A stretch of DNA of 64,000 nucleotides from Mycolicibacterium peregrinum (GTDB taxonomy: Bacteria > Actinomycetota > Actinomycetes > Mycobacteriales > Mycobacteriaceae). Location: positions 31,570 through 95,569 of the forward strand of contig NZ_LZSO01000011.1 of the NCBI RefSeq assembly GCF_001665785.1, in the 5' to 3' direction. The notes under the pieces are model-generated. The model saw nothing but the letters and a program-made list of their open reading frames with translations. It did not search any database and was not told where the DNA came from. A program made the position numbers and the translations under genes. Position 1 is the first letter of the stretch. The number at the start of each line of letters is the position of its first letter. Positions 9,482-20,698 of the stretch are shown here, one piece after another.

Positions 9482-10747
9482 ATGGCGGATCTCGCGGGGC
9501 CCGAGTTGCCCCGTTCCAGCGCAGGCGTTGCCGAACCCACCGTTCACGATCCCGACACGCTGGGGCATTTCGGATCCTACGGCGGCCGGTTGGTTCCCGA
9601 GGCACTGATGGCGGTGATCGAAGAGGTCACCGCGGCCTATGAGAAGGCCCGCGGCGACCAGGCTTTCCTCGACGAGCTCGACCGGTTGCAGCGTCATTAC
9701 AGCGGCCGTCCGTCCCCGCTGTACGAGGCGACCCGACTGTCCGAGTACGCCGGTGGCGCACGCATCTTCCTCAAGCGAGAAGACCTGAACCACACCGGTT
9801 CTCACAAGATCAACAATGTTCTGGGCCAGGCACTGTTGGCGCGGCAGATGGGTAAGACGCGGGTCATCGCCGAAACCGGAGCCGGCCAGCACGGAGTGGC
9901 CACAGCCACCGCATGTGCCCTGCTCGGACTCGAATGCATCATCTACATGGGCGCGGTGGACACCGCCCGCCAGGCGCTCAACGTCGCGCGGATGCGCTTG
10001 CTCGGAGCCACCGTCGTCTCGGTCGAAGCCGGATCCAAGACGCTCAAGGACGCGATCAACGAGGCGTTCCGGGACTGGGTCACCAATGCCGACGACACCT
10101 ATTACTGCTTCGGGACGGCGGCAGGCCCGCATCCGTTCCCGCTGATGGTGCGCGATTTCCAGCGCATCATCGGCATGGAGGCCAGAGCGCAGATCCTCGA
10201 TCAGGCCGGCCGGTTGCCCGACGCGGTCACCGCGTGCGTCGGCGGCGGCTCGAACGCCATCGGTGTGTTCCACGCCTTCATCGATGACCCGGCGGTTCGG
10301 TTGGTCGGTTTCGAGGCCGCAGGCGACGGTGTCGAGACGGGGCGGCACGCCGCGACATTCGCCGGTGGCTCTCCCGGTGCGTTCCAGGGATCGTTCTCCT
10401 ACCTGTTGCAGGACGAGGACGGCCAGACGATCGAATCGCACTCCATCTCGGCCGGTTTGGACTACCCGGGTGTCGGGCCCGAGCACGCATTCCTCAAAGA
10501 CATCGGTCGCGCCGAGTACCGTCCCGTCACCGATACCGAGGCGATGGACGCGTTCTCGTTGTTGTGCCGCCGCGAGGGCATCATTCCGGCGATCGAATCG
10601 GCGCATGCGGTGGCCGGTGCGCTCAAGTTGGGCCCTGAACTGGGCAGCGGAGCGATCATCGTGGTGAACTTGTCCGGGCGTGGCGACAAGGACGTTGAGA
10701 CCGCGGCCAAGTGGTTCGGACTGCTCGATGAGGGGAGCGCGGGATGA
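9482..10747 (+). CDS. trpB: Tryptophan synthase beta chain
   Basis: A 421-residue PLP enzyme joining indole and serine to give tryptophan. The PLP lysine is in [10 protein letters not shown]. The Glu-bearing loop [15 protein letters not shown] and the phosphate-binding GGGSNAIG are intact, and the C-terminal serine region ([10 protein letters not shown]) is complete. A TTG three bases upstream is also in frame; ATG was preferred. The stop overlaps trpA by four bases, matching the 1:1 alpha-beta complex in which indole is channelled from TrpA. A 37-base gap separates it from trpC. Confidence 0.97.
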   Translation: MADLAGPELPRSSAGVAEPTVHDPDTLGHFGSYGGRLVPEALMAVIEEVTAAYEKARGDQAFLDELDRLQRHYSGRPSPLYEATRLSEYAGGARIFLKREDLNHTGSHKINNVLGQALLARQMGKTRVIAETGAGQHGVATATACALLGLECIIYMGAVDTARQALNVARMRLLGATVVSVEAGSKTLKDAINEAFRDWVTNADDTYYCFGTAAGPHPFPLMVRDFQRIIGMEARAQILDQAGRLPDAVTACVGGGSNAIGVFHAFIDDPAVRLVGFEAAGDGVETGRHAATFAGGSPGAFQGSFSYLLQDEDGQTIESHSISAGLDYPGVGPEHAFLKDIGRAEYRPVTDTEAMDAFSLLCRREGIIPAIESAHAVAGALKLGPELGSGAIIVVNLSGRGDKDVETAAKWFGLLDEGSAG

Positions 10748-11532
10748 GCCGGCTGGCGGAGTTGTTCGACGGCTGCCGCGCCGAGGGTCGTGCCGCGTTG
10801 ATCGGTTACCTGCCGACCGGGTTCCCGGACGTTCAGACGTCGATCGCGGCGATGACGGCAATGGTCGAATCCGGTTGCGATCTCGTGGAAGTCGGCGTTC
10901 CGTACTCGGATCCGGGGATGGACGGGCCGACGATCGCGGCCGCCACCGAGGCGGCGCTGGCCGGCGGGGTTCGGGTGCGCGACACCCTCGCTGCAGTCGA
11001 GGCGATCAGCAACGCCGGCGGCCGCGCAGTAGTGATGACGTACTGGAACCCGGTGTTGCGCAAAGGTGTTGACACGTTTGCCCGAGACCTCGCCTCCGCC
11101 GGTGGATACGGGTTGATCACCCCGGATCTGATCCCCGAGGAAGCCGTCGATTGGATCGCGGCATCGGAGGAGCACGATCTGGACCGGATCTTCCTGGTCG
11201 CCCCGTCGTCCACACCGGAGCGGCTCGCAGCGACGGTGAACGCTTCACGCGGCTTCGTCTACGCCGCATCGACCATGGGCGTCACCGGGGCCCGCGACGT
11301 GGTCTCGAACGCAGCGCCGGAGTTGGTGCGCCGCGTCAAGGCAGTCTCGGACATCCCTGTCGGAGTGGGGTTGGGTGTGCGCTCGGGAGCGCAGGCCGCC
11401 GAGATCGGCGCCTACGCCGACGGCGTCATCGTCGGGTCGGCACTGGTGTCGGCCCTGGGTGAGGGGCTGGACGCAGTCCGTCGTCTCACCGAAGAACTGG
11501 CCAACGGCGTTAGGCAGAGGATTTCAGCTTGA
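10744..11532 (+). CDS. trpA: Tryptophan synthase alpha chain
   Basis: A 262-residue TIM-barrel subunit splitting indole-3-glycerol phosphate to indole and glyceraldehyde 3-phosphate. The catalytic Glu is in [12 protein letters not shown], the catalytic Asp region is in [10 protein letters not shown], and the phosphate-binding loop is [10 protein letters not shown]. The flexible loop region TMGVTGARD is present. It begins within the trpB stop (ATGA) and ends within the lgt start, so trpB, trpA and lgt are continuously coupled. Confidence 0.97.
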   Translation: MSRLAELFDGCRAEGRAALIGYLPTGFPDVQTSIAAMTAMVESGCDLVEVGVPYSDPGMDGPTIAAATEAALAGGVRVRDTLAAVEAISNAGGRAVVMTYWNPVLRKGVDTFARDLASAGGYGLITPDLIPEEAVDWIAASEEHDLDRIFLVAPSSTPERLAATVNASRGFVYAASTMGVTGARDVVSNAAPELVRRVKAVSDIPVGVGLGVRSGAQAAEIGAYADGVIVGSALVSALGEGLDAVRRLTEELANGVRQRISA

Positions 11533-13697
11533 CCACTACCGTGCTCGCGTACTTGCCCAGCCCGTCACAGGGCGTCTGGCATTTGGGCCCGGTGCCGATA
11601 CGCGCGTACGCGCTGTGCATCATCGTCGGGATCATCGCAGCGCTGGTGATCGGTGACCGGCGTTGGCAGGCGCGGGGCGGACAAGCCGGCGTCATCTACG
11701 ACATCGCCTTGTGGGCTGTGCCGTTCGGGCTTGTCGGCGGTCGGCTCTACCACGTCATGACGGACTGGCCCACCTATTTCGGGCCCACCGGCAAGGGCCT
11801 CGGTGCGGCATTCCAGGTTTGGCAGGGCGGTCTGGGGATCTGGGGCGCCGTCGCACTGGGCGGTGTCGGAGCCTGGATCGGTTGCCGGGCACACGGGATA
11901 CCGCTGCCGGCCTTCGGGGACGCGATCGCCCCAGGAATCATCCTGGCCCAGGCCATCGGGCGGCTCGGAAACTACTTCAACCAAGAACTCTTCGGCGGCG
12001 ACACCACGCTGCCGTGGGGCTTGGAGATCTACAAGCGGCTGAACGCGGCCGGCGTGCGCGACGATCTCAATGGAGTGTCCACCGGCGAGGTCATCAAGGT
12101 CGTGCACCCGACCTTCCTCTACGAATTGCTGTGGAACCTACTGGTTTTCGCGCTCCTTATCTGGGCGGACCGGAAGTTCAAGCTCGGCCACGGCCGCCTG
12201 TTTGCGCTGTATGTCGCCGGTTACTGTGCGGGCCGTTTCCTGGTCGAACTGATGCGAAGCGACCCGGCGACCGAATTCGCCGGAATCCGCGTCAACACCT
12301 TCACCTCGACGTTCGTGTTCATCGGCGCCGTCGTCTACATCATGCTGGCGACCAAGGGCAGGGAAGACCCGGCGACGCTGGTCGGTAAACGCGATGACGA
12401 AGAGGACGAATCCGCAGTCGACGAACTCGGCAAGGAGCTGGTTGCCGCGGCGGCGGGTAGCGGTGTCGTCGCGGCCGCAGCGGTGGCCGGACAAGACGAC
12501 GACGAAGATGCCGACCATATGCATCCGGACGAGGTCGGTGCGAGTGAGGACGACGGCGCCGAAGCGGCCGCGGCCATCGAACTGAAGGGGATCTCGGCCG
12601 AGCCTGACGAAGACGCCGGCGACGAGGAGTCCGAAGAATCCGAAGTCGAGGCGGAAGCCGAAGCTGAGGATGAGGCCGAGGCCGAGGACGCCGGCGAGGC
12701 TGTCGACGAAGAAGCTGAGGACGAAGTCGCTGCTGACGAAGAGTCCGCCAAGGCTGAAGCCGAGGTCGTCGAGGACGAGGCCGTCGATGAGGATGCGGTA
12801 GCCGAAACCGATCTCGAAGAAGAGTCCGCGGATGAGGTCGCCGCCGACGAGTCCACTGATGTCGAAGATGAGGCCGAAGCCGAGGATGACGACGAGGACG
12901 CTGCTGACGAAGAGTCCACCGATGCGGAGGCTGAAGCCGAGGTCGTCGAGGACGAGGCCGCCGATGAGGATGCCGTAGCCGAGACGGATGCCGAGGAAGA
13001 GGCCGCGTCCGACGACGAGGCCACTGATGCCGAAGGTGACGCTGGAGCGGAGACGGACCTCGAGGACGACGCGGCCGTGGTAGCTGCTGACGATGAGTCT
13101 GCCGACGCCGACGCCGACGCCGAAACCGAGGTAGCCGAGGCGGATGCCGACGAAGAGGCTGCGGAAGGCGTCGCTTCGGGCGACGAGGCCACTGATGCCG
13201 AAGGTGAAGCCGAGGCTGAGTCGAATGTCGACGAAGTGGTCGTGGCCGAGGAGTCGGCTGACGAGACCGACGTCGAGGAAGCGGACGCCGAGGCTGAGGT
13301 TGGCGAGGAGCCCGCGACCGACGACGACGCTGATGCCGGCGACGCCTCCACTGACGGGGAGTCTGACTCTGAAGCCGTTGCCGCCGAAGAGAGCGCCGAT
13401 GATTCAGCCGATGCCAGAGACGACGACTCCGCTGAAGCCGAAGCCGGCGAAGATTCCGAAGCCGAAGCCGACGATGCTGAGGTCGAGTCTGCGGCCGAGG
13501 CCGAGACCGATGGCGCGGCAGACGAAGCCGAGGATGCCGATGAGGCGGATGGTGACGAAGAGTCCGAGACTGCCGAGCAGGACGCGACTGACGATGCCGA
13601 TGAGGCGGACGGCGCCGAATCACCCGCTGCGGCCGAGTCGTCGGAGCCGGCCAAGCAGGGCGGTCGGGTGCGTCGCTGGTTCCGCCGTAACCGGTAA
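11529..13697 (+). CDS. lgt: Prolipoprotein diacylglyceryl transferase with a ~430-residue acidic tail
   Basis: Lgt attaches diacylglycerol to the lipobox Cys of prolipoproteins in the plasma membrane. The first ~285 residues are the seven-helix enzyme, including GGRLYHVMTDW, the signature GRLGNYFNQELFG and the Arg-containing helix near FLVELMRSDP. After LATKGRED the protein continues for more than 400 residues of almost only Ala, Glu, Asp, Val and Ser, ending in a short basic stretch (GGRVRRWFRRNR). Mycobacterial Lgt proteins are known for long acidic C-termini, but at 722 residues this is longer than the M. tuberculosis form as I recall it. TTG is the start and overlaps the trpA stop by four bases. 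The tail should be disordered; its function is unknown. Confidence 0.93.
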   Translation: MTTTVLAYLPSPSQGVWHLGPVPIRAYALCIIVGIIAALVIGDRRWQARGGQAGVIYDIALWAVPFGLVGGRLYHVMTDWPTYFGPTGKGLGAAFQVWQGGLGIWGAVALGGVGAWIGCRAHGIPLPAFGDAIAPGIILAQAIGRLGNYFNQELFGGDTTLPWGLEIYKRLNAAGVRDDLNGVSTGEVIKVVHPTFLYELLWNLLVFALLIWADRKFKLGHGRLFALYVAGYCAGRFLVELMRSDPATEFAGIRVNTFTSTFVFIGAVVYIMLATKGREDPATLVGKRDDEEDESAVDELGKELVAAAAGSGVVAAAAVAGQDDDEDADHMHPDEVGASEDDGAEAAAAIELKGISAEPDEDAGDEESEESEVEAEAEAEDEAEAEDAGEAVDEEAEDEVAADEESAKAEAEVVEDEAVDEDAVAETDLEEESADEVAADESTDVEDEAEAEDDDEDAADEESTDAEAEAEVVEDEAADEDAVAETDAEEEAASDDEATDAEGDAGAETDLEDDAAVVAADDESADADADAETEVAEADADEEAAEGVASGDEATDAEGEAEAESNVDEVVVAEESADETDVEEADAEAEVGEEPATDDDADAGDASTDGESDSEAVAAEESADDSADARDDDSAEAEAGEDSEAEADDAEVESAAEAETDGAADEAEDADEADGDEESETAEQDATDDADEADGAESPAAAESSEPAKQGGRVRRWFRRNR
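12600..13660 (+). repeat. Degenerate in-frame acidic repeats encoding the Lgt tail
   Basis: The DNA is built from imperfect copies of short gaggccgaag/gacgaagagtcc-type units. The clearest pair is about 80 bases long (12731-12810 and 12902-12988); both encode ADEES...EAEVVEDEA.DEDAVAETD with few changes. A further pair shares ccactgatgccgaaggtga near 13020 and 13190. All copies stay in frame. Such tracts tend to vary in length between strains. Confidence 0.8.
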
Positions 13698-13723
13698 GGG
13701 TCGGGCTCTGGCATCCTGGCTGT

Positions 13724-14122
13724 ATGACTGATCCGTCGCAGTCCGGAGGCTCCTCGGATATCCCGTCGTCGGCCGGCTTTCCGCCGCCCGCGGGGTATCC
13801 GCCACCGCCACCAGGCTATCCGCCCTATCCACCGACGTTTGTGGATCCGAGCGCGCCCTTCGGCCGTCATCCGGTCACCGGCGAACCGCTCTCCGACAAG
13901 TCGAAGGTTGTGGCCGGGCTGCTGCAGCTGGTCGGCCTGTTCGGCTTCGTGGGCATCGGTCGGATTTACTTGGGCCAGACCGGGTTCGGTGTGGCCCAGC
14001 TGCTGGTGGGGCTGGCCACCTGTGGCATCGGTGCCGTCATCTGGGGGCTCATCGACGCGATCTTGATCCTCACCGACCGGGTCCGCGACCCGTACGGGCG
14101 TCCACTGCGCGATGGAACCTAA
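13724..14122 (+). CDS. TM2-domain membrane protein with Pro-rich N-terminus
   Basis: A 132-residue protein. Residues 1-50 are rich in Pro, Gly and Tyr (PPPAGYPPPPPGYPPYPP), and the rest is a TM2 domain of two membrane helices separated by a short GRIYLGQTG turn. TM2 proteins are small membrane proteins of unclear function. It occupies the position of Rv1615 after lgt in M. tuberculosis (recalled synteny). It ends 11 bases into the next gene, suggesting co-translation. Confidence 0.85.
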   Translation: MTDPSQSGGSSDIPSSAGFPPPAGYPPPPPGYPPYPPTFVDPSAPFGRHPVTGEPLSDKSKVVAGLLQLVGLFGFVGIGRIYLGQTGFGVAQLLVGLATCGIGAVIWGLIDAILILTDRVRDPYGRPLRDGT

Positions 14123-14525
14123 CGGCCTCACCTCCACGACGGCCGGGCGATATTCGCTGCTGGCCGCGGGTGTGCTCGGTGCCGGCGCGCTGACCTACAC
14201 CGGTGTGGCGGATCCACACCGTCCCGGGTTTCTGTTCCCTGGCTGTCCGTTCAAGGCGCTGACCGGGTGGAACTGTCCGGCCTGTGGCGGGTTGCGGATG
14301 ACCCATGATCTGCTGCACGGCGATGTGGGTGCGGCTGTCGTCGACAACGTATTCGCCCTGGTCGGTCTGCCTGCACTGGTCATGTGGCTACTCGTGCGGT
14401 GGCGGCTGGGCAAGGCGCTGTTCCCGGTTCCCGCGGTCGTGACGATCGTGGTCACGTTGGTGCTGTGGACGGTGGTCCGTAACCTCCCGGGCTTCCCGTT
14501 GGTCCCCACGATAAGCACGCAGTAG
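14112..14525 (+). CDS. DUF2752 small membrane protein
   Basis: A 137-residue protein with an N-terminal membrane helix, a cysteine-bearing loop (FPGCPFKALTGWNCPACGGLRMTHDLLHGD), and two further helices. The C-P...CPxCGxxR pattern is the hallmark of DUF2752, a family of unknown function; three Cys could bind metal or form a disulfide. It overlaps the TM2 gene by 11 bases and corresponds to Rv1616 by recalled synteny. About 85 bases separate it from gltB, which has its own probable -10. Confidence 0.83.
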   Translation: MEPNGLTSTTAGRYSLLAAGVLGAGALTYTGVADPHRPGFLFPGCPFKALTGWNCPACGGLRMTHDLLHGDVGAAVVDNVFALVGLPALVMWLLVRWRLGKALFPVPAVVTIVVTLVLWTVVRNLPGFPLVPTISTQ

Positions 14526-14542
14526 TAGCCCACCTGCGCTGA

Positions 14543-14548
14543 TACACT
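14543..14548 (+). promoter_or_regulatory. Probable -10 element (TACACT) for gltB
   Basis: TACACT fits TANNNT and lies about 60 bases before the chosen gltB GTG, in the gap after the DUF2752 gene. No clear -35 is present. This would give a leader of roughly 55 bases. Confidence 0.35.
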
Positions 14549-14610
14549 GAAAATTCGGGCCGGTGCAGTCCCGGGACCAGGATGTTCCGGACTTGCGGAG
14601 GTGCGATCAA

Positions 14611-17600
14611 GTGCTGTTCTCGGCATTGCCAGATGCGCAGGGGCTGTATGACCCCGCCAACGAGGCCGATTCTTGCGGCGTGGCCATGATCACCGATATT
14701 CAGGGCCGCCGCTCCCATGGCATCGTCACTGACGGGCTGACCGCCCTCGAGCACCTCGAACACCGCGGTGCCGCCGGGGCCGAGCCCAACAGTGGCGACG
14801 GCGCCGGCATCCTGCTGCAGCTGCCGATCGAACTGCTGACTGACGTGGTCGACTTCCCAGTGCCCGCGTCTGCCGCGGACGGCAGCCACACTTTCGCCGC
14901 GGGCATCTGTTTTCTGCCGCAGGACCAGGACGCGCGCAGTGTCGCCCGCGCCCGCATCGAGGCGCTCGCCGCTGAGGAAGGCCTCGAGGTTCTCGGCTGG
15001 CGCGAGGTGCCGGTGGATCCGGACGGCGCCGAGATCGGTTCGACGGCGTTGGGCTGCATGCCCCACATGGCACAGCTGTTCGTCGCGGCACCGGAGGTCG
15101 ACAGCAACCGGCCGAGCGGTATCGAGTTGGATCGCAAGGTCTATCCACTGCGCAAGCGTGCCGAACAGGGCCAGGGCGCCGACGCGGTGTACTTCGCGTC
15201 GTTGTCCAGCCGGACCATCGTGTACAAGGGCATGCTGACGACAATGCAGCTGCCGCAATATTTTCCGGATCTGCGGGACGTGCGCTGCATGAGCGCGATC
15301 GCCATCGTGCACAGTCGCTTCTCCACCAACACTTTTCCTTCGTGGCCGTTGGCGCATCCGTTCCGCTTCGTCGCCCACAACGGCGAGATCAACACCGTGC
15401 GGGGCAACCGCAACCGTATGCACGCCCGGGAGGCGCTGCTGGCCAGCGCCCTGATTCCCGGTGATTTGAGCCGGTTGTCGCCGATCTGCAGCCCCGACGC
15501 CTCTGATTCGGCGTCCTTCGACGAGGTGCTTGAGCTGCTGCACCTGGGCGGGCGGAGCCTGCCGCACGCGGTGCTGATGATGATTCCGGAGGCGTGGCAG
15601 AACGCCACCACCATGGACGCCGCGGAGCGCGCGTTCTGGGAGTTCCATGCTTCGCTGATGGAACCGTGGGATGGGCCGGCCTGCGTGACGTTCACCGACG
15701 GCACCGTGGTGGGGGCAGTGCTCGACCGCAACGGTCTGCGGCCGGGACGCTGGTGGCGCACGGTCGATGACCGGGTCATCCTCGCCAGCGAGAGCGGTGT
15801 GCTCGACGTGCCGTCGGGCGAGATCGTCGCCAAGGGGCGCCTGCAGCCCGGGAAGATGTTCCTGGTCGACACCGCCGCGGGGCGCATCATCGGAGACGAC
15901 GAGATCAAGGAGCAGTTGTCCGCCGCCGAACCCTACGGTGAGTGGTTGCATGCCGGACTGCTCGATCTCGGTACCTTGCCCGAGCGGTCCAGGACCCAGC
16001 CGAATCACGACTCGGTGGTGCGCCGTCAGATCGCGTTCGGCTACACGGAGGAGGAGCTGCGGGTCCTGCTGACGCCGATGGCGGCATCCGGCGGCGAGCC
16101 GCTCGGTTCGATGGGAACCGATACCCCCGTCGCGGTGCTCTCGAAGCGCTCACGGCTGCTCTACGACTACTTCGTCGAACTGTTCGCCCAGGTGACGAAC
16201 CCGCCGTTGGACGCCATCCGCGAGGAGGTGGTCACCTCGATGGCCCGCGTGATGGGGCCCGAGGAGAATCTGCTGGAGCCTTCGGCCGCGTCGTGTCGCC
16301 AAATCGTCTTGCGCTGGCCGGTTCTGGACAATGACGAGCTGAGCAAGATCGTCCACATCAATGACGACGGTGAGCATCCTGGCTTACGCACCGCCGTACT
16401 GCGTGCGCTCTACGACGTCGAGCGCGGTGGGGAAGGCCTGGCCGAAGCGGTCGACGATCTGCGGTCGAGGGCGACCGAGGCGATTGCCAAAGGTGCCCGC
16501 ACACTGGTGATCTCCGATCGCGATTCCGACCACACCAGAGCTCCCATCCCGTCGCTGCTCGCCGTTTCCGCGGTGCACCACCATCTGGTGCGTTCGAAGG
16601 AACGCACCAAAGTGGCGCTCGTGGTGGAAAGCGGTGACGCCCGCGAGGTCCATCACATCGCCATGCTCATCGGGTACGGCGCTGCCGCAGTCAACCCGTA
16701 TCTGGCCTTCGAGTCGATCGAGGACCTCATCCGCGAAGGCGAGCTCACCGGCATCGAAACAGCCACTGCCGTACGCAATTACGTCAAGGCGCTGGGCAAG
16801 GGCGTGGTGAAGGTGATGAGCAAGATGGGCATCTCCACCGTCGCGTCGTATACCGCCGCCCAGGTCTTCGAGGCGATCGGGCTGAGCCGTGACGTCGTCG
16901 ACGACTACTTCACTGGGACCACCAGCCAGCTCGGAGGCGTCGGGCTGGATGTGCTGGCGGAGGAGGTCAAGCTTCGTCACCGGCGCGCCTATCCGGAGAA
17001 CCCCACCGAGCGGGTGCACCGCCGGCTGGAGGTCGGGGGCGAGTACGCGTTCCGTCGGGAAGGTGAGCTGCATCTGTTCACCCCGGAAGTGGTGTTTCTG
17101 CTGCAGCATTCGACCCGGACCGGTCGGCGCGACATTTTCGCTCGCTACTCGGCAGAGGTCGACCGGCTGTCTCGCGAAGGCGGGACTCTGCGCGGGCTGT
17201 TCGAGTTCAAGCAGGGACTGCGGCCACCGGTTCCGCTCGATGAGGTCGAACCGGTCGAGTCGATCGTGACCCGGTTCAACACCGGGGCGATGAGTTACGG
17301 CTCCATCTCGGCGGAGGCCCACGAGACCATGGCGATCGCCATGAACAATCTCGGCGGCCGGTCGAACAGCGGTGAGGGTGGTGAGGACGTCGACCGCCTC
17401 TACGATCCGCGCCGGCGCAGCGCCGTCAAGCAGGTGGCCTCGGGACGCTTCGGCGTCACCAGCGACTATCTGGTGAACGCCACCGACATCCAGATCAAGA
17501 TGGCTCAGGGCGCCAAACCCGGTGAGGGTGGCCAGCTTCCGGGTTACAAGGTGTATCCCAACATCGCCAAGACCCGGCACTCCACTCCCGGGGTGGGGCT

Positions 17601-19179
17601 GATCTCGCCGCCCCCACACCACGACATCTACTCGATCGAGGACCTGGCGCAGCTCATTCACGATCTGAAGAACGCCAATGACCAGGCCCGGATCCACGTG
17701 AAGCTGGTCAGCAGCGTCGGTGTCGGCACGGTCGCGGCCGGGGTGTCTAAGGCGCACGCCGACGTCGTGTTGATATCCGGATATGACGGCGGCACGGGCG
17801 CGGCACCGTTGACCTCACTCAAGCATGCCGGGGCGCCGTGGGAGATTGGGCTGGCCGACACCCAGCAGACGTTGGTGCTCAACGGTTTGCGTGACCGGAT
17901 CACCGTGCAGTGTGACGGTGGCATGCGCAGCGCCCGCGACGTGATGGTGGCTGCACTGCTGGGCGCCGAGGAGTTCGGTTTTGCCACCGCACCGCTGGTG
18001 GTGTCGGGCTGCATCATGATGCGGGTCTGTCACCTCGACACCTGCCCGGTCGGCGTGGCGACGCAGAACCCGGAACTGCGGGCACGGTTCAACGGCAAGC
18101 CCGAGTTCGTCGAGAACTTCTTCACTTTCATTGCCGAGGACATCCGCCGTTACCTGGCCGAGCTGGGATTCCGCAGTATCGACGAGGCCGTCGGCCATGC
18201 CGAGGTACTCGACACTGACCCCGGTGTGGCGCACTGGAAGAGCCGTGGGCTGGACCTCAGCCCGATCTTCGCGTTGCCGACGGATGCCGACGGCCGCACG
18301 CTTACTCAGCGGCTCCGGGTGCGCGACCAGGATCACGGACTCGATCAGGCTCTCGATCAGACCCTCATCCAGCTCGCCGAGGGTGCACTCGAAGATGCGC
18401 TGCCGGTTCGCCTGGAACTCCCGGTCCGCAACGTCAACCGCACAGTGGGTACTTTGCTCGGATCGGAGGTCACCCGGCGCTACGGTGCGGCCGGATTGCC
18501 CGACAACACCATTCACGTCACCCTGACCGGGTCGGCCGGCCAGTCGATCGGGGCATTCCTCCCGCCGGGGGTCACACTCGATCTGATCGGTGATGCCAAT
18601 GACTATGTGGGTAAGGGGCTTTCCGGCGGCCGGGTGATCGTGCGGCCACCCGACGATGTGCTGTTTCTGCCCGAGGACAACGTCGTCGCCGGCAACACTC
18701 TGCTGTACGGCGCCACCTCGGGTGAGGTGTTCTTGCGGGGCCGGGTCGGTGAGCGGTTCTGCGCGCGCAATTCCGGCGCATTGGCCGTCGTCGAAGGCGT
18801 CGGAGATCATGCGTGTGAGTACATGACCGGCGGACGGGTGGTCATCCTGGGTAAGACCGGGCGCAACCTGGCGGCCGGTATGTCCGGTGGCATCGCCTTC
18901 GTGCTCGGTCTGGACCCGGCCCGGGTCAACACCGAAATGGTGCAGCTGCAGCAGCTGGAAGCCGAAGATCTGGCCTGGCTGCACGATGTGGTGGCCGCCC
19001 ACGCCCGCCATACCGGCAGCACGTTGGCATCCTCGATTCTGGCTGACTGGCCCAGGCGCAGTGCGCAATTCACCAAAGTAATGCCCACCGACTACCAGCG
19101 TGTCCTGCAGGCGACCCGGATGGCCAAGGCCGAGGGACGCGATGTGGACAGCGCGATCATGGAGGCCAGCCGTGGCTGA
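14611..19179 (+). CDS. gltB: Glutamate synthase (NADPH) large subunit
   Basis: A 1522-residue amidotransferase that with GltD makes two glutamates from glutamine and 2-oxoglutarate. The GTG at 14611 was chosen because CGGAGG lies nine bases upstream and because it leaves a 21-residue propeptide before the catalytic Cys22 (DSCGVAM), which becomes N-terminal after cleavage. The glutaminase domain covers about residues 22-430. The FMN-binding synthase domain includes NSGEGGED and the 3Fe-4S ligands [15 protein letters not shown] near residue 1135. A GXGXG-rich beta-helix domain forms the C-terminus. gltD follows with an 8-base overlap. In M. tuberculosis gltBD lies elsewhere (Rv3859c-Rv3858c); its place before pykA matches fast growers as I recall. 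Confidence 0.96.
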   Translation: MLFSALPDAQGLYDPANEADSCGVAMITDIQGRRSHGIVTDGLTALEHLEHRGAAGAEPNSGDGAGILLQLPIELLTDVVDFPVPASAADGSHTFAAGICFLPQDQDARSVARARIEALAAEEGLEVLGWREVPVDPDGAEIGSTALGCMPHMAQLFVAAPEVDSNRPSGIELDRKVYPLRKRAEQGQGADAVYFASLSSRTIVYKGMLTTMQLPQYFPDLRDVRCMSAIAIVHSRFSTNTFPSWPLAHPFRFVAHNGEINTVRGNRNRMHAREALLASALIPGDLSRLSPICSPDASDSASFDEVLELLHLGGRSLPHAVLMMIPEAWQNATTMDAAERAFWEFHASLMEPWDGPACVTFTDGTVVGAVLDRNGLRPGRWWRTVDDRVILASESGVLDVPSGEIVAKGRLQPGKMFLVDTAAGRIIGDDEIKEQLSAAEPYGEWLHAGLLDLGTLPERSRTQPNHDSVVRRQIAFGYTEEELRVLLTPMAASGGEPLGSMGTDTPVAVLSKRSRLLYDYFVELFAQVTNPPLDAIREEVVTSMARVMGPEENLLEPSAASCRQIVLRWPVLDNDELSKIVHINDDGEHPGLRTAVLRALYDVERGGEGLAEAVDDLRSRATEAIAKGARTLVISDRDSDHTRAPIPSLLAVSAVHHHLVRSKERTKVALVVESGDAREVHHIAMLIGYGAAAVNPYLAFESIEDLIREGELTGIETATAVRNYVKALGKGVVKVMSKMGISTVASYTAAQVFEAIGLSRDVVDDYFTGTTSQLGGVGLDVLAEEVKLRHRRAYPENPTERVHRRLEVGGEYAFRREGELHLFTPEVVFLLQHSTRTGRRDIFARYSAEVDRLSREGGTLRGLFEFKQGLRPPVPLDEVEPVESIVTRFNTGAMSYGSISAEAHETMAIAMNNLGGRSNSGEGGEDVDRLYDPRRRSAVKQVASGRFGVTSDYLVNATDIQIKMAQGAKPGEGGQLPGYKVYPNIAKTRHSTPGVGLISPPPHHDIYSIEDLAQLIHDLKNANDQARIHVKLVSSVGVGTVAAGVSKAHADVVLISGYDGGTGAAPLTSLKHAGAPWEIGLADTQQTLVLNGLRDRITVQCDGGMRSARDVMVAALLGAEEFGFATAPLVVSGCIMMRVCHLDTCPVGVATQNPELRARFNGKPEFVENFFTFIAEDIRRYLAELGFRSIDEAVGHAEVLDTDPGVAHWKSRGLDLSPIFALPTDADGRTLTQRLRVRDQDHGLDQALDQTLIQLAEGALEDALPVRLELPVRNVNRTVGTLLGSEVTRRYGAAGLPDNTIHVTLTGSAGQSIGAFLPPGVTLDLIGDANDYVGKGLSGGRVIVRPPDDVLFLPEDNVVAGNTLLYGATSGEVFLRGRVGERFCARNSGALAVVEGVGDHACEYMTGGRVVILGKTGRNLAAGMSGGIAFVLGLDPARVNTEMVQLQQLEAEDLAWLHDVVAAHARHTGSTLASSILADWPRRSAQFTKVMPTDYQRVLQATRMAKAEGRDVDSAIMEASRG

Positions 19180-20674
19180 TCCGACCGGATTTCTTCGTGT
19201 CCCCAAGATCGAGGCAGCCAAGCGCCCCGTCGAGGAGCGGGTGGGGGACTGGCGCGAGGTGTACGAGCGCGAGGATCCCAACGCGCGGGCGGGCGAGGTG
19301 TCGCAGCAGGCGCGGCGCTGCATGGATTGCGGGATCCCGTTCTGCCACTCCGGCAAAGCGGGCTGCCCGCTGGGCAACCTGATCCCAGAATGGAACGACC
19401 TGGTGCGGCGGGGACGTTGGGATGCGGCCAGTGATCGCCTGCACGCCACCAACAACTTTCCGGAGTTCACCGGACGGCTGTGCCCAGCGCCGTGTGAGGC
19501 AGCCTGTGTGCTCTCGATCTCCGAGGAGCAGACGGGCGGCAGCGTGACGATCAAGCGGATCGAGCAGACGATCGCCGACCACGCCTGGATGAACGGCACC
19601 ATCGAGCCCCAGCCCGCTGCGATCTCCACCGGCAAGAGCGTGGCAGTCGTCGGTTCGGGACCGGCGGGTTTGGCTGCGGCACAACAACTCACCCGTGCCG
19701 GCCACGAGGTGACGGTGTACGAGCGTGACAACCGCGTGGGTGGGCTGCTGCGCTACGGGATCCCCGAGTACAAGCTCGAGAAGTCGGTGCTGAATCAGCG
19801 CCTGGCCCAGATGCGGGCCGAGGGCACCCGATTCGTCACCGAGTGCGAGGTGGGCGTCGATCTGACGGTCGAGCAGCTGCGTCAGCGTCACCAGGCGGTG
19901 GTGCTGGCGGTCGGCGCGCTACGGGGACGCGACAACGATGTGCCCGGACGAGAGCTCGACGGCGTGCATCTGGCGATGGAGCATCTGGTGCCGGCCAACC
20001 GCGAGTGCGAAGGCGATTCGTCGTCGCCGATCTCGGCGGCGGGCAAGCACGTGGTGATCATCGGTGGCGGTGACACCGGCGCCGACTGCCTGGGTACCGC
20101 GCACCGTCAGGGTGCGGCATCGGTCACGCAGCTCGACTACAACACCGAGCCACCCGAGACCCGCGACGACGAACTCTCGCCCTGGCCGACGTGGCCGTTG
20201 GTGCTGCGGACCTCCCCGGCACACGCAGAAGGGGGCGCGCGCCGGTTCGAAGTAGCGGTACAACGTTTTCTAGGCGACGACAACGGTCACGTGCGGGCCG
20301 TCGAGATCGCCGAGGTTCAGGTGACCCGCGACGCGGAAGGACGACGCGAGATCACCCCGGTCGGCGAGTCGTTGCAGATTCCGTGCGACCTCGCGTTGTT
20401 GGCGATCGGGTTCGAAGGCGTCGAGCACATGGCGCTGCTCGACGGGCTGAACCTGAACTTGACCCGGCGCGGCACGGTGTCGTGCGGTTCGGACTGGCAG
20501 ACCGACGCACCCGGGGTGTTCGTCTGCGGCGATGCCCACCGGGGCGCCTCGCTGGTGGTGTGGGCCATCGCGGAGGGCCGCAGTGCCGCGCACGCGGTGG
20601 ACGCCTACCTGATGGGTGAGTCGGATCTGCCGTCGCCGGTGCGTCCCGGGACGCTCCCACTAAGCGTTGTCTGA
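19172..20674 (+). CDS. gltD: Glutamate synthase (NADPH) small subunit
   Basis: A 500-residue flavoprotein passing electrons from NADPH to GltB. Cysteine clusters [17 protein letters not shown] and [10 protein letters not shown] near the N-terminus bind two 4Fe-4S centres. The FAD-binding motif is [12 protein letters not shown] and the NADPH-binding motif is [11 protein letters not shown]. The GTG start lies inside the final gltB codons, giving the standard N-terminus ([11 protein letters not shown]) and coupling the two subunits. The C-terminal [11 protein letters not shown] closes the FAD fold. Confidence 0.96.
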   Translation: MADPTGFLRVPKIEAAKRPVEERVGDWREVYEREDPNARAGEVSQQARRCMDCGIPFCHSGKAGCPLGNLIPEWNDLVRRGRWDAASDRLHATNNFPEFTGRLCPAPCEAACVLSISEEQTGGSVTIKRIEQTIADHAWMNGTIEPQPAAISTGKSVAVVGSGPAGLAAAQQLTRAGHEVTVYERDNRVGGLLRYGIPEYKLEKSVLNQRLAQMRAEGTRFVTECEVGVDLTVEQLRQRHQAVVLAVGALRGRDNDVPGRELDGVHLAMEHLVPANRECEGDSSSPISAAGKHVVIIGGGDTGADCLGTAHRQGAASVTQLDYNTEPPETRDDELSPWPTWPLVLRTSPAHAEGGARRFEVAVQRFLGDDNGHVRAVEIAEVQVTRDAEGRREITPVGESLQIPCDLALLAIGFEGVEHMALLDGLNLNLTRRGTVSCGSDWQTDAPGVFVCGDAHRGASLVVWAIAEGRSAAHAVDAYLMGESDLPSPVRPGTLPLSVV

Positions 20675-20684
20675 ATCGATCAAC

Positions 20685-20690
20685 TAGACT
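20685..20690 (+). promoter_or_regulatory. Probable -10 element (TAGACT); pykA may be leaderless
   Basis: TAGACT fits TANNNT and is followed after eight bases by the pykA GTG. A transcript starting at the usual distance would begin at the start codon, and no Shine-Dalgarno sequence is present, as in leaderless mycobacterial mRNAs. Confidence 0.45.
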
Positions 20691-20698
20691 GACGTGAC

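Noticed and set aside
12335..14137. 600-codon Ser/Ala-rich minus-strand frame over lgt
   Set aside because: It is the antisense reading of the Asp/Glu-rich Lgt tail. The repeat composition keeps all frames open.
16384..17757. 457-codon minus-strand frame over gltB
   Set aside because: Antisense to the GltB FMN domain; composition is typical of a shadow frame.
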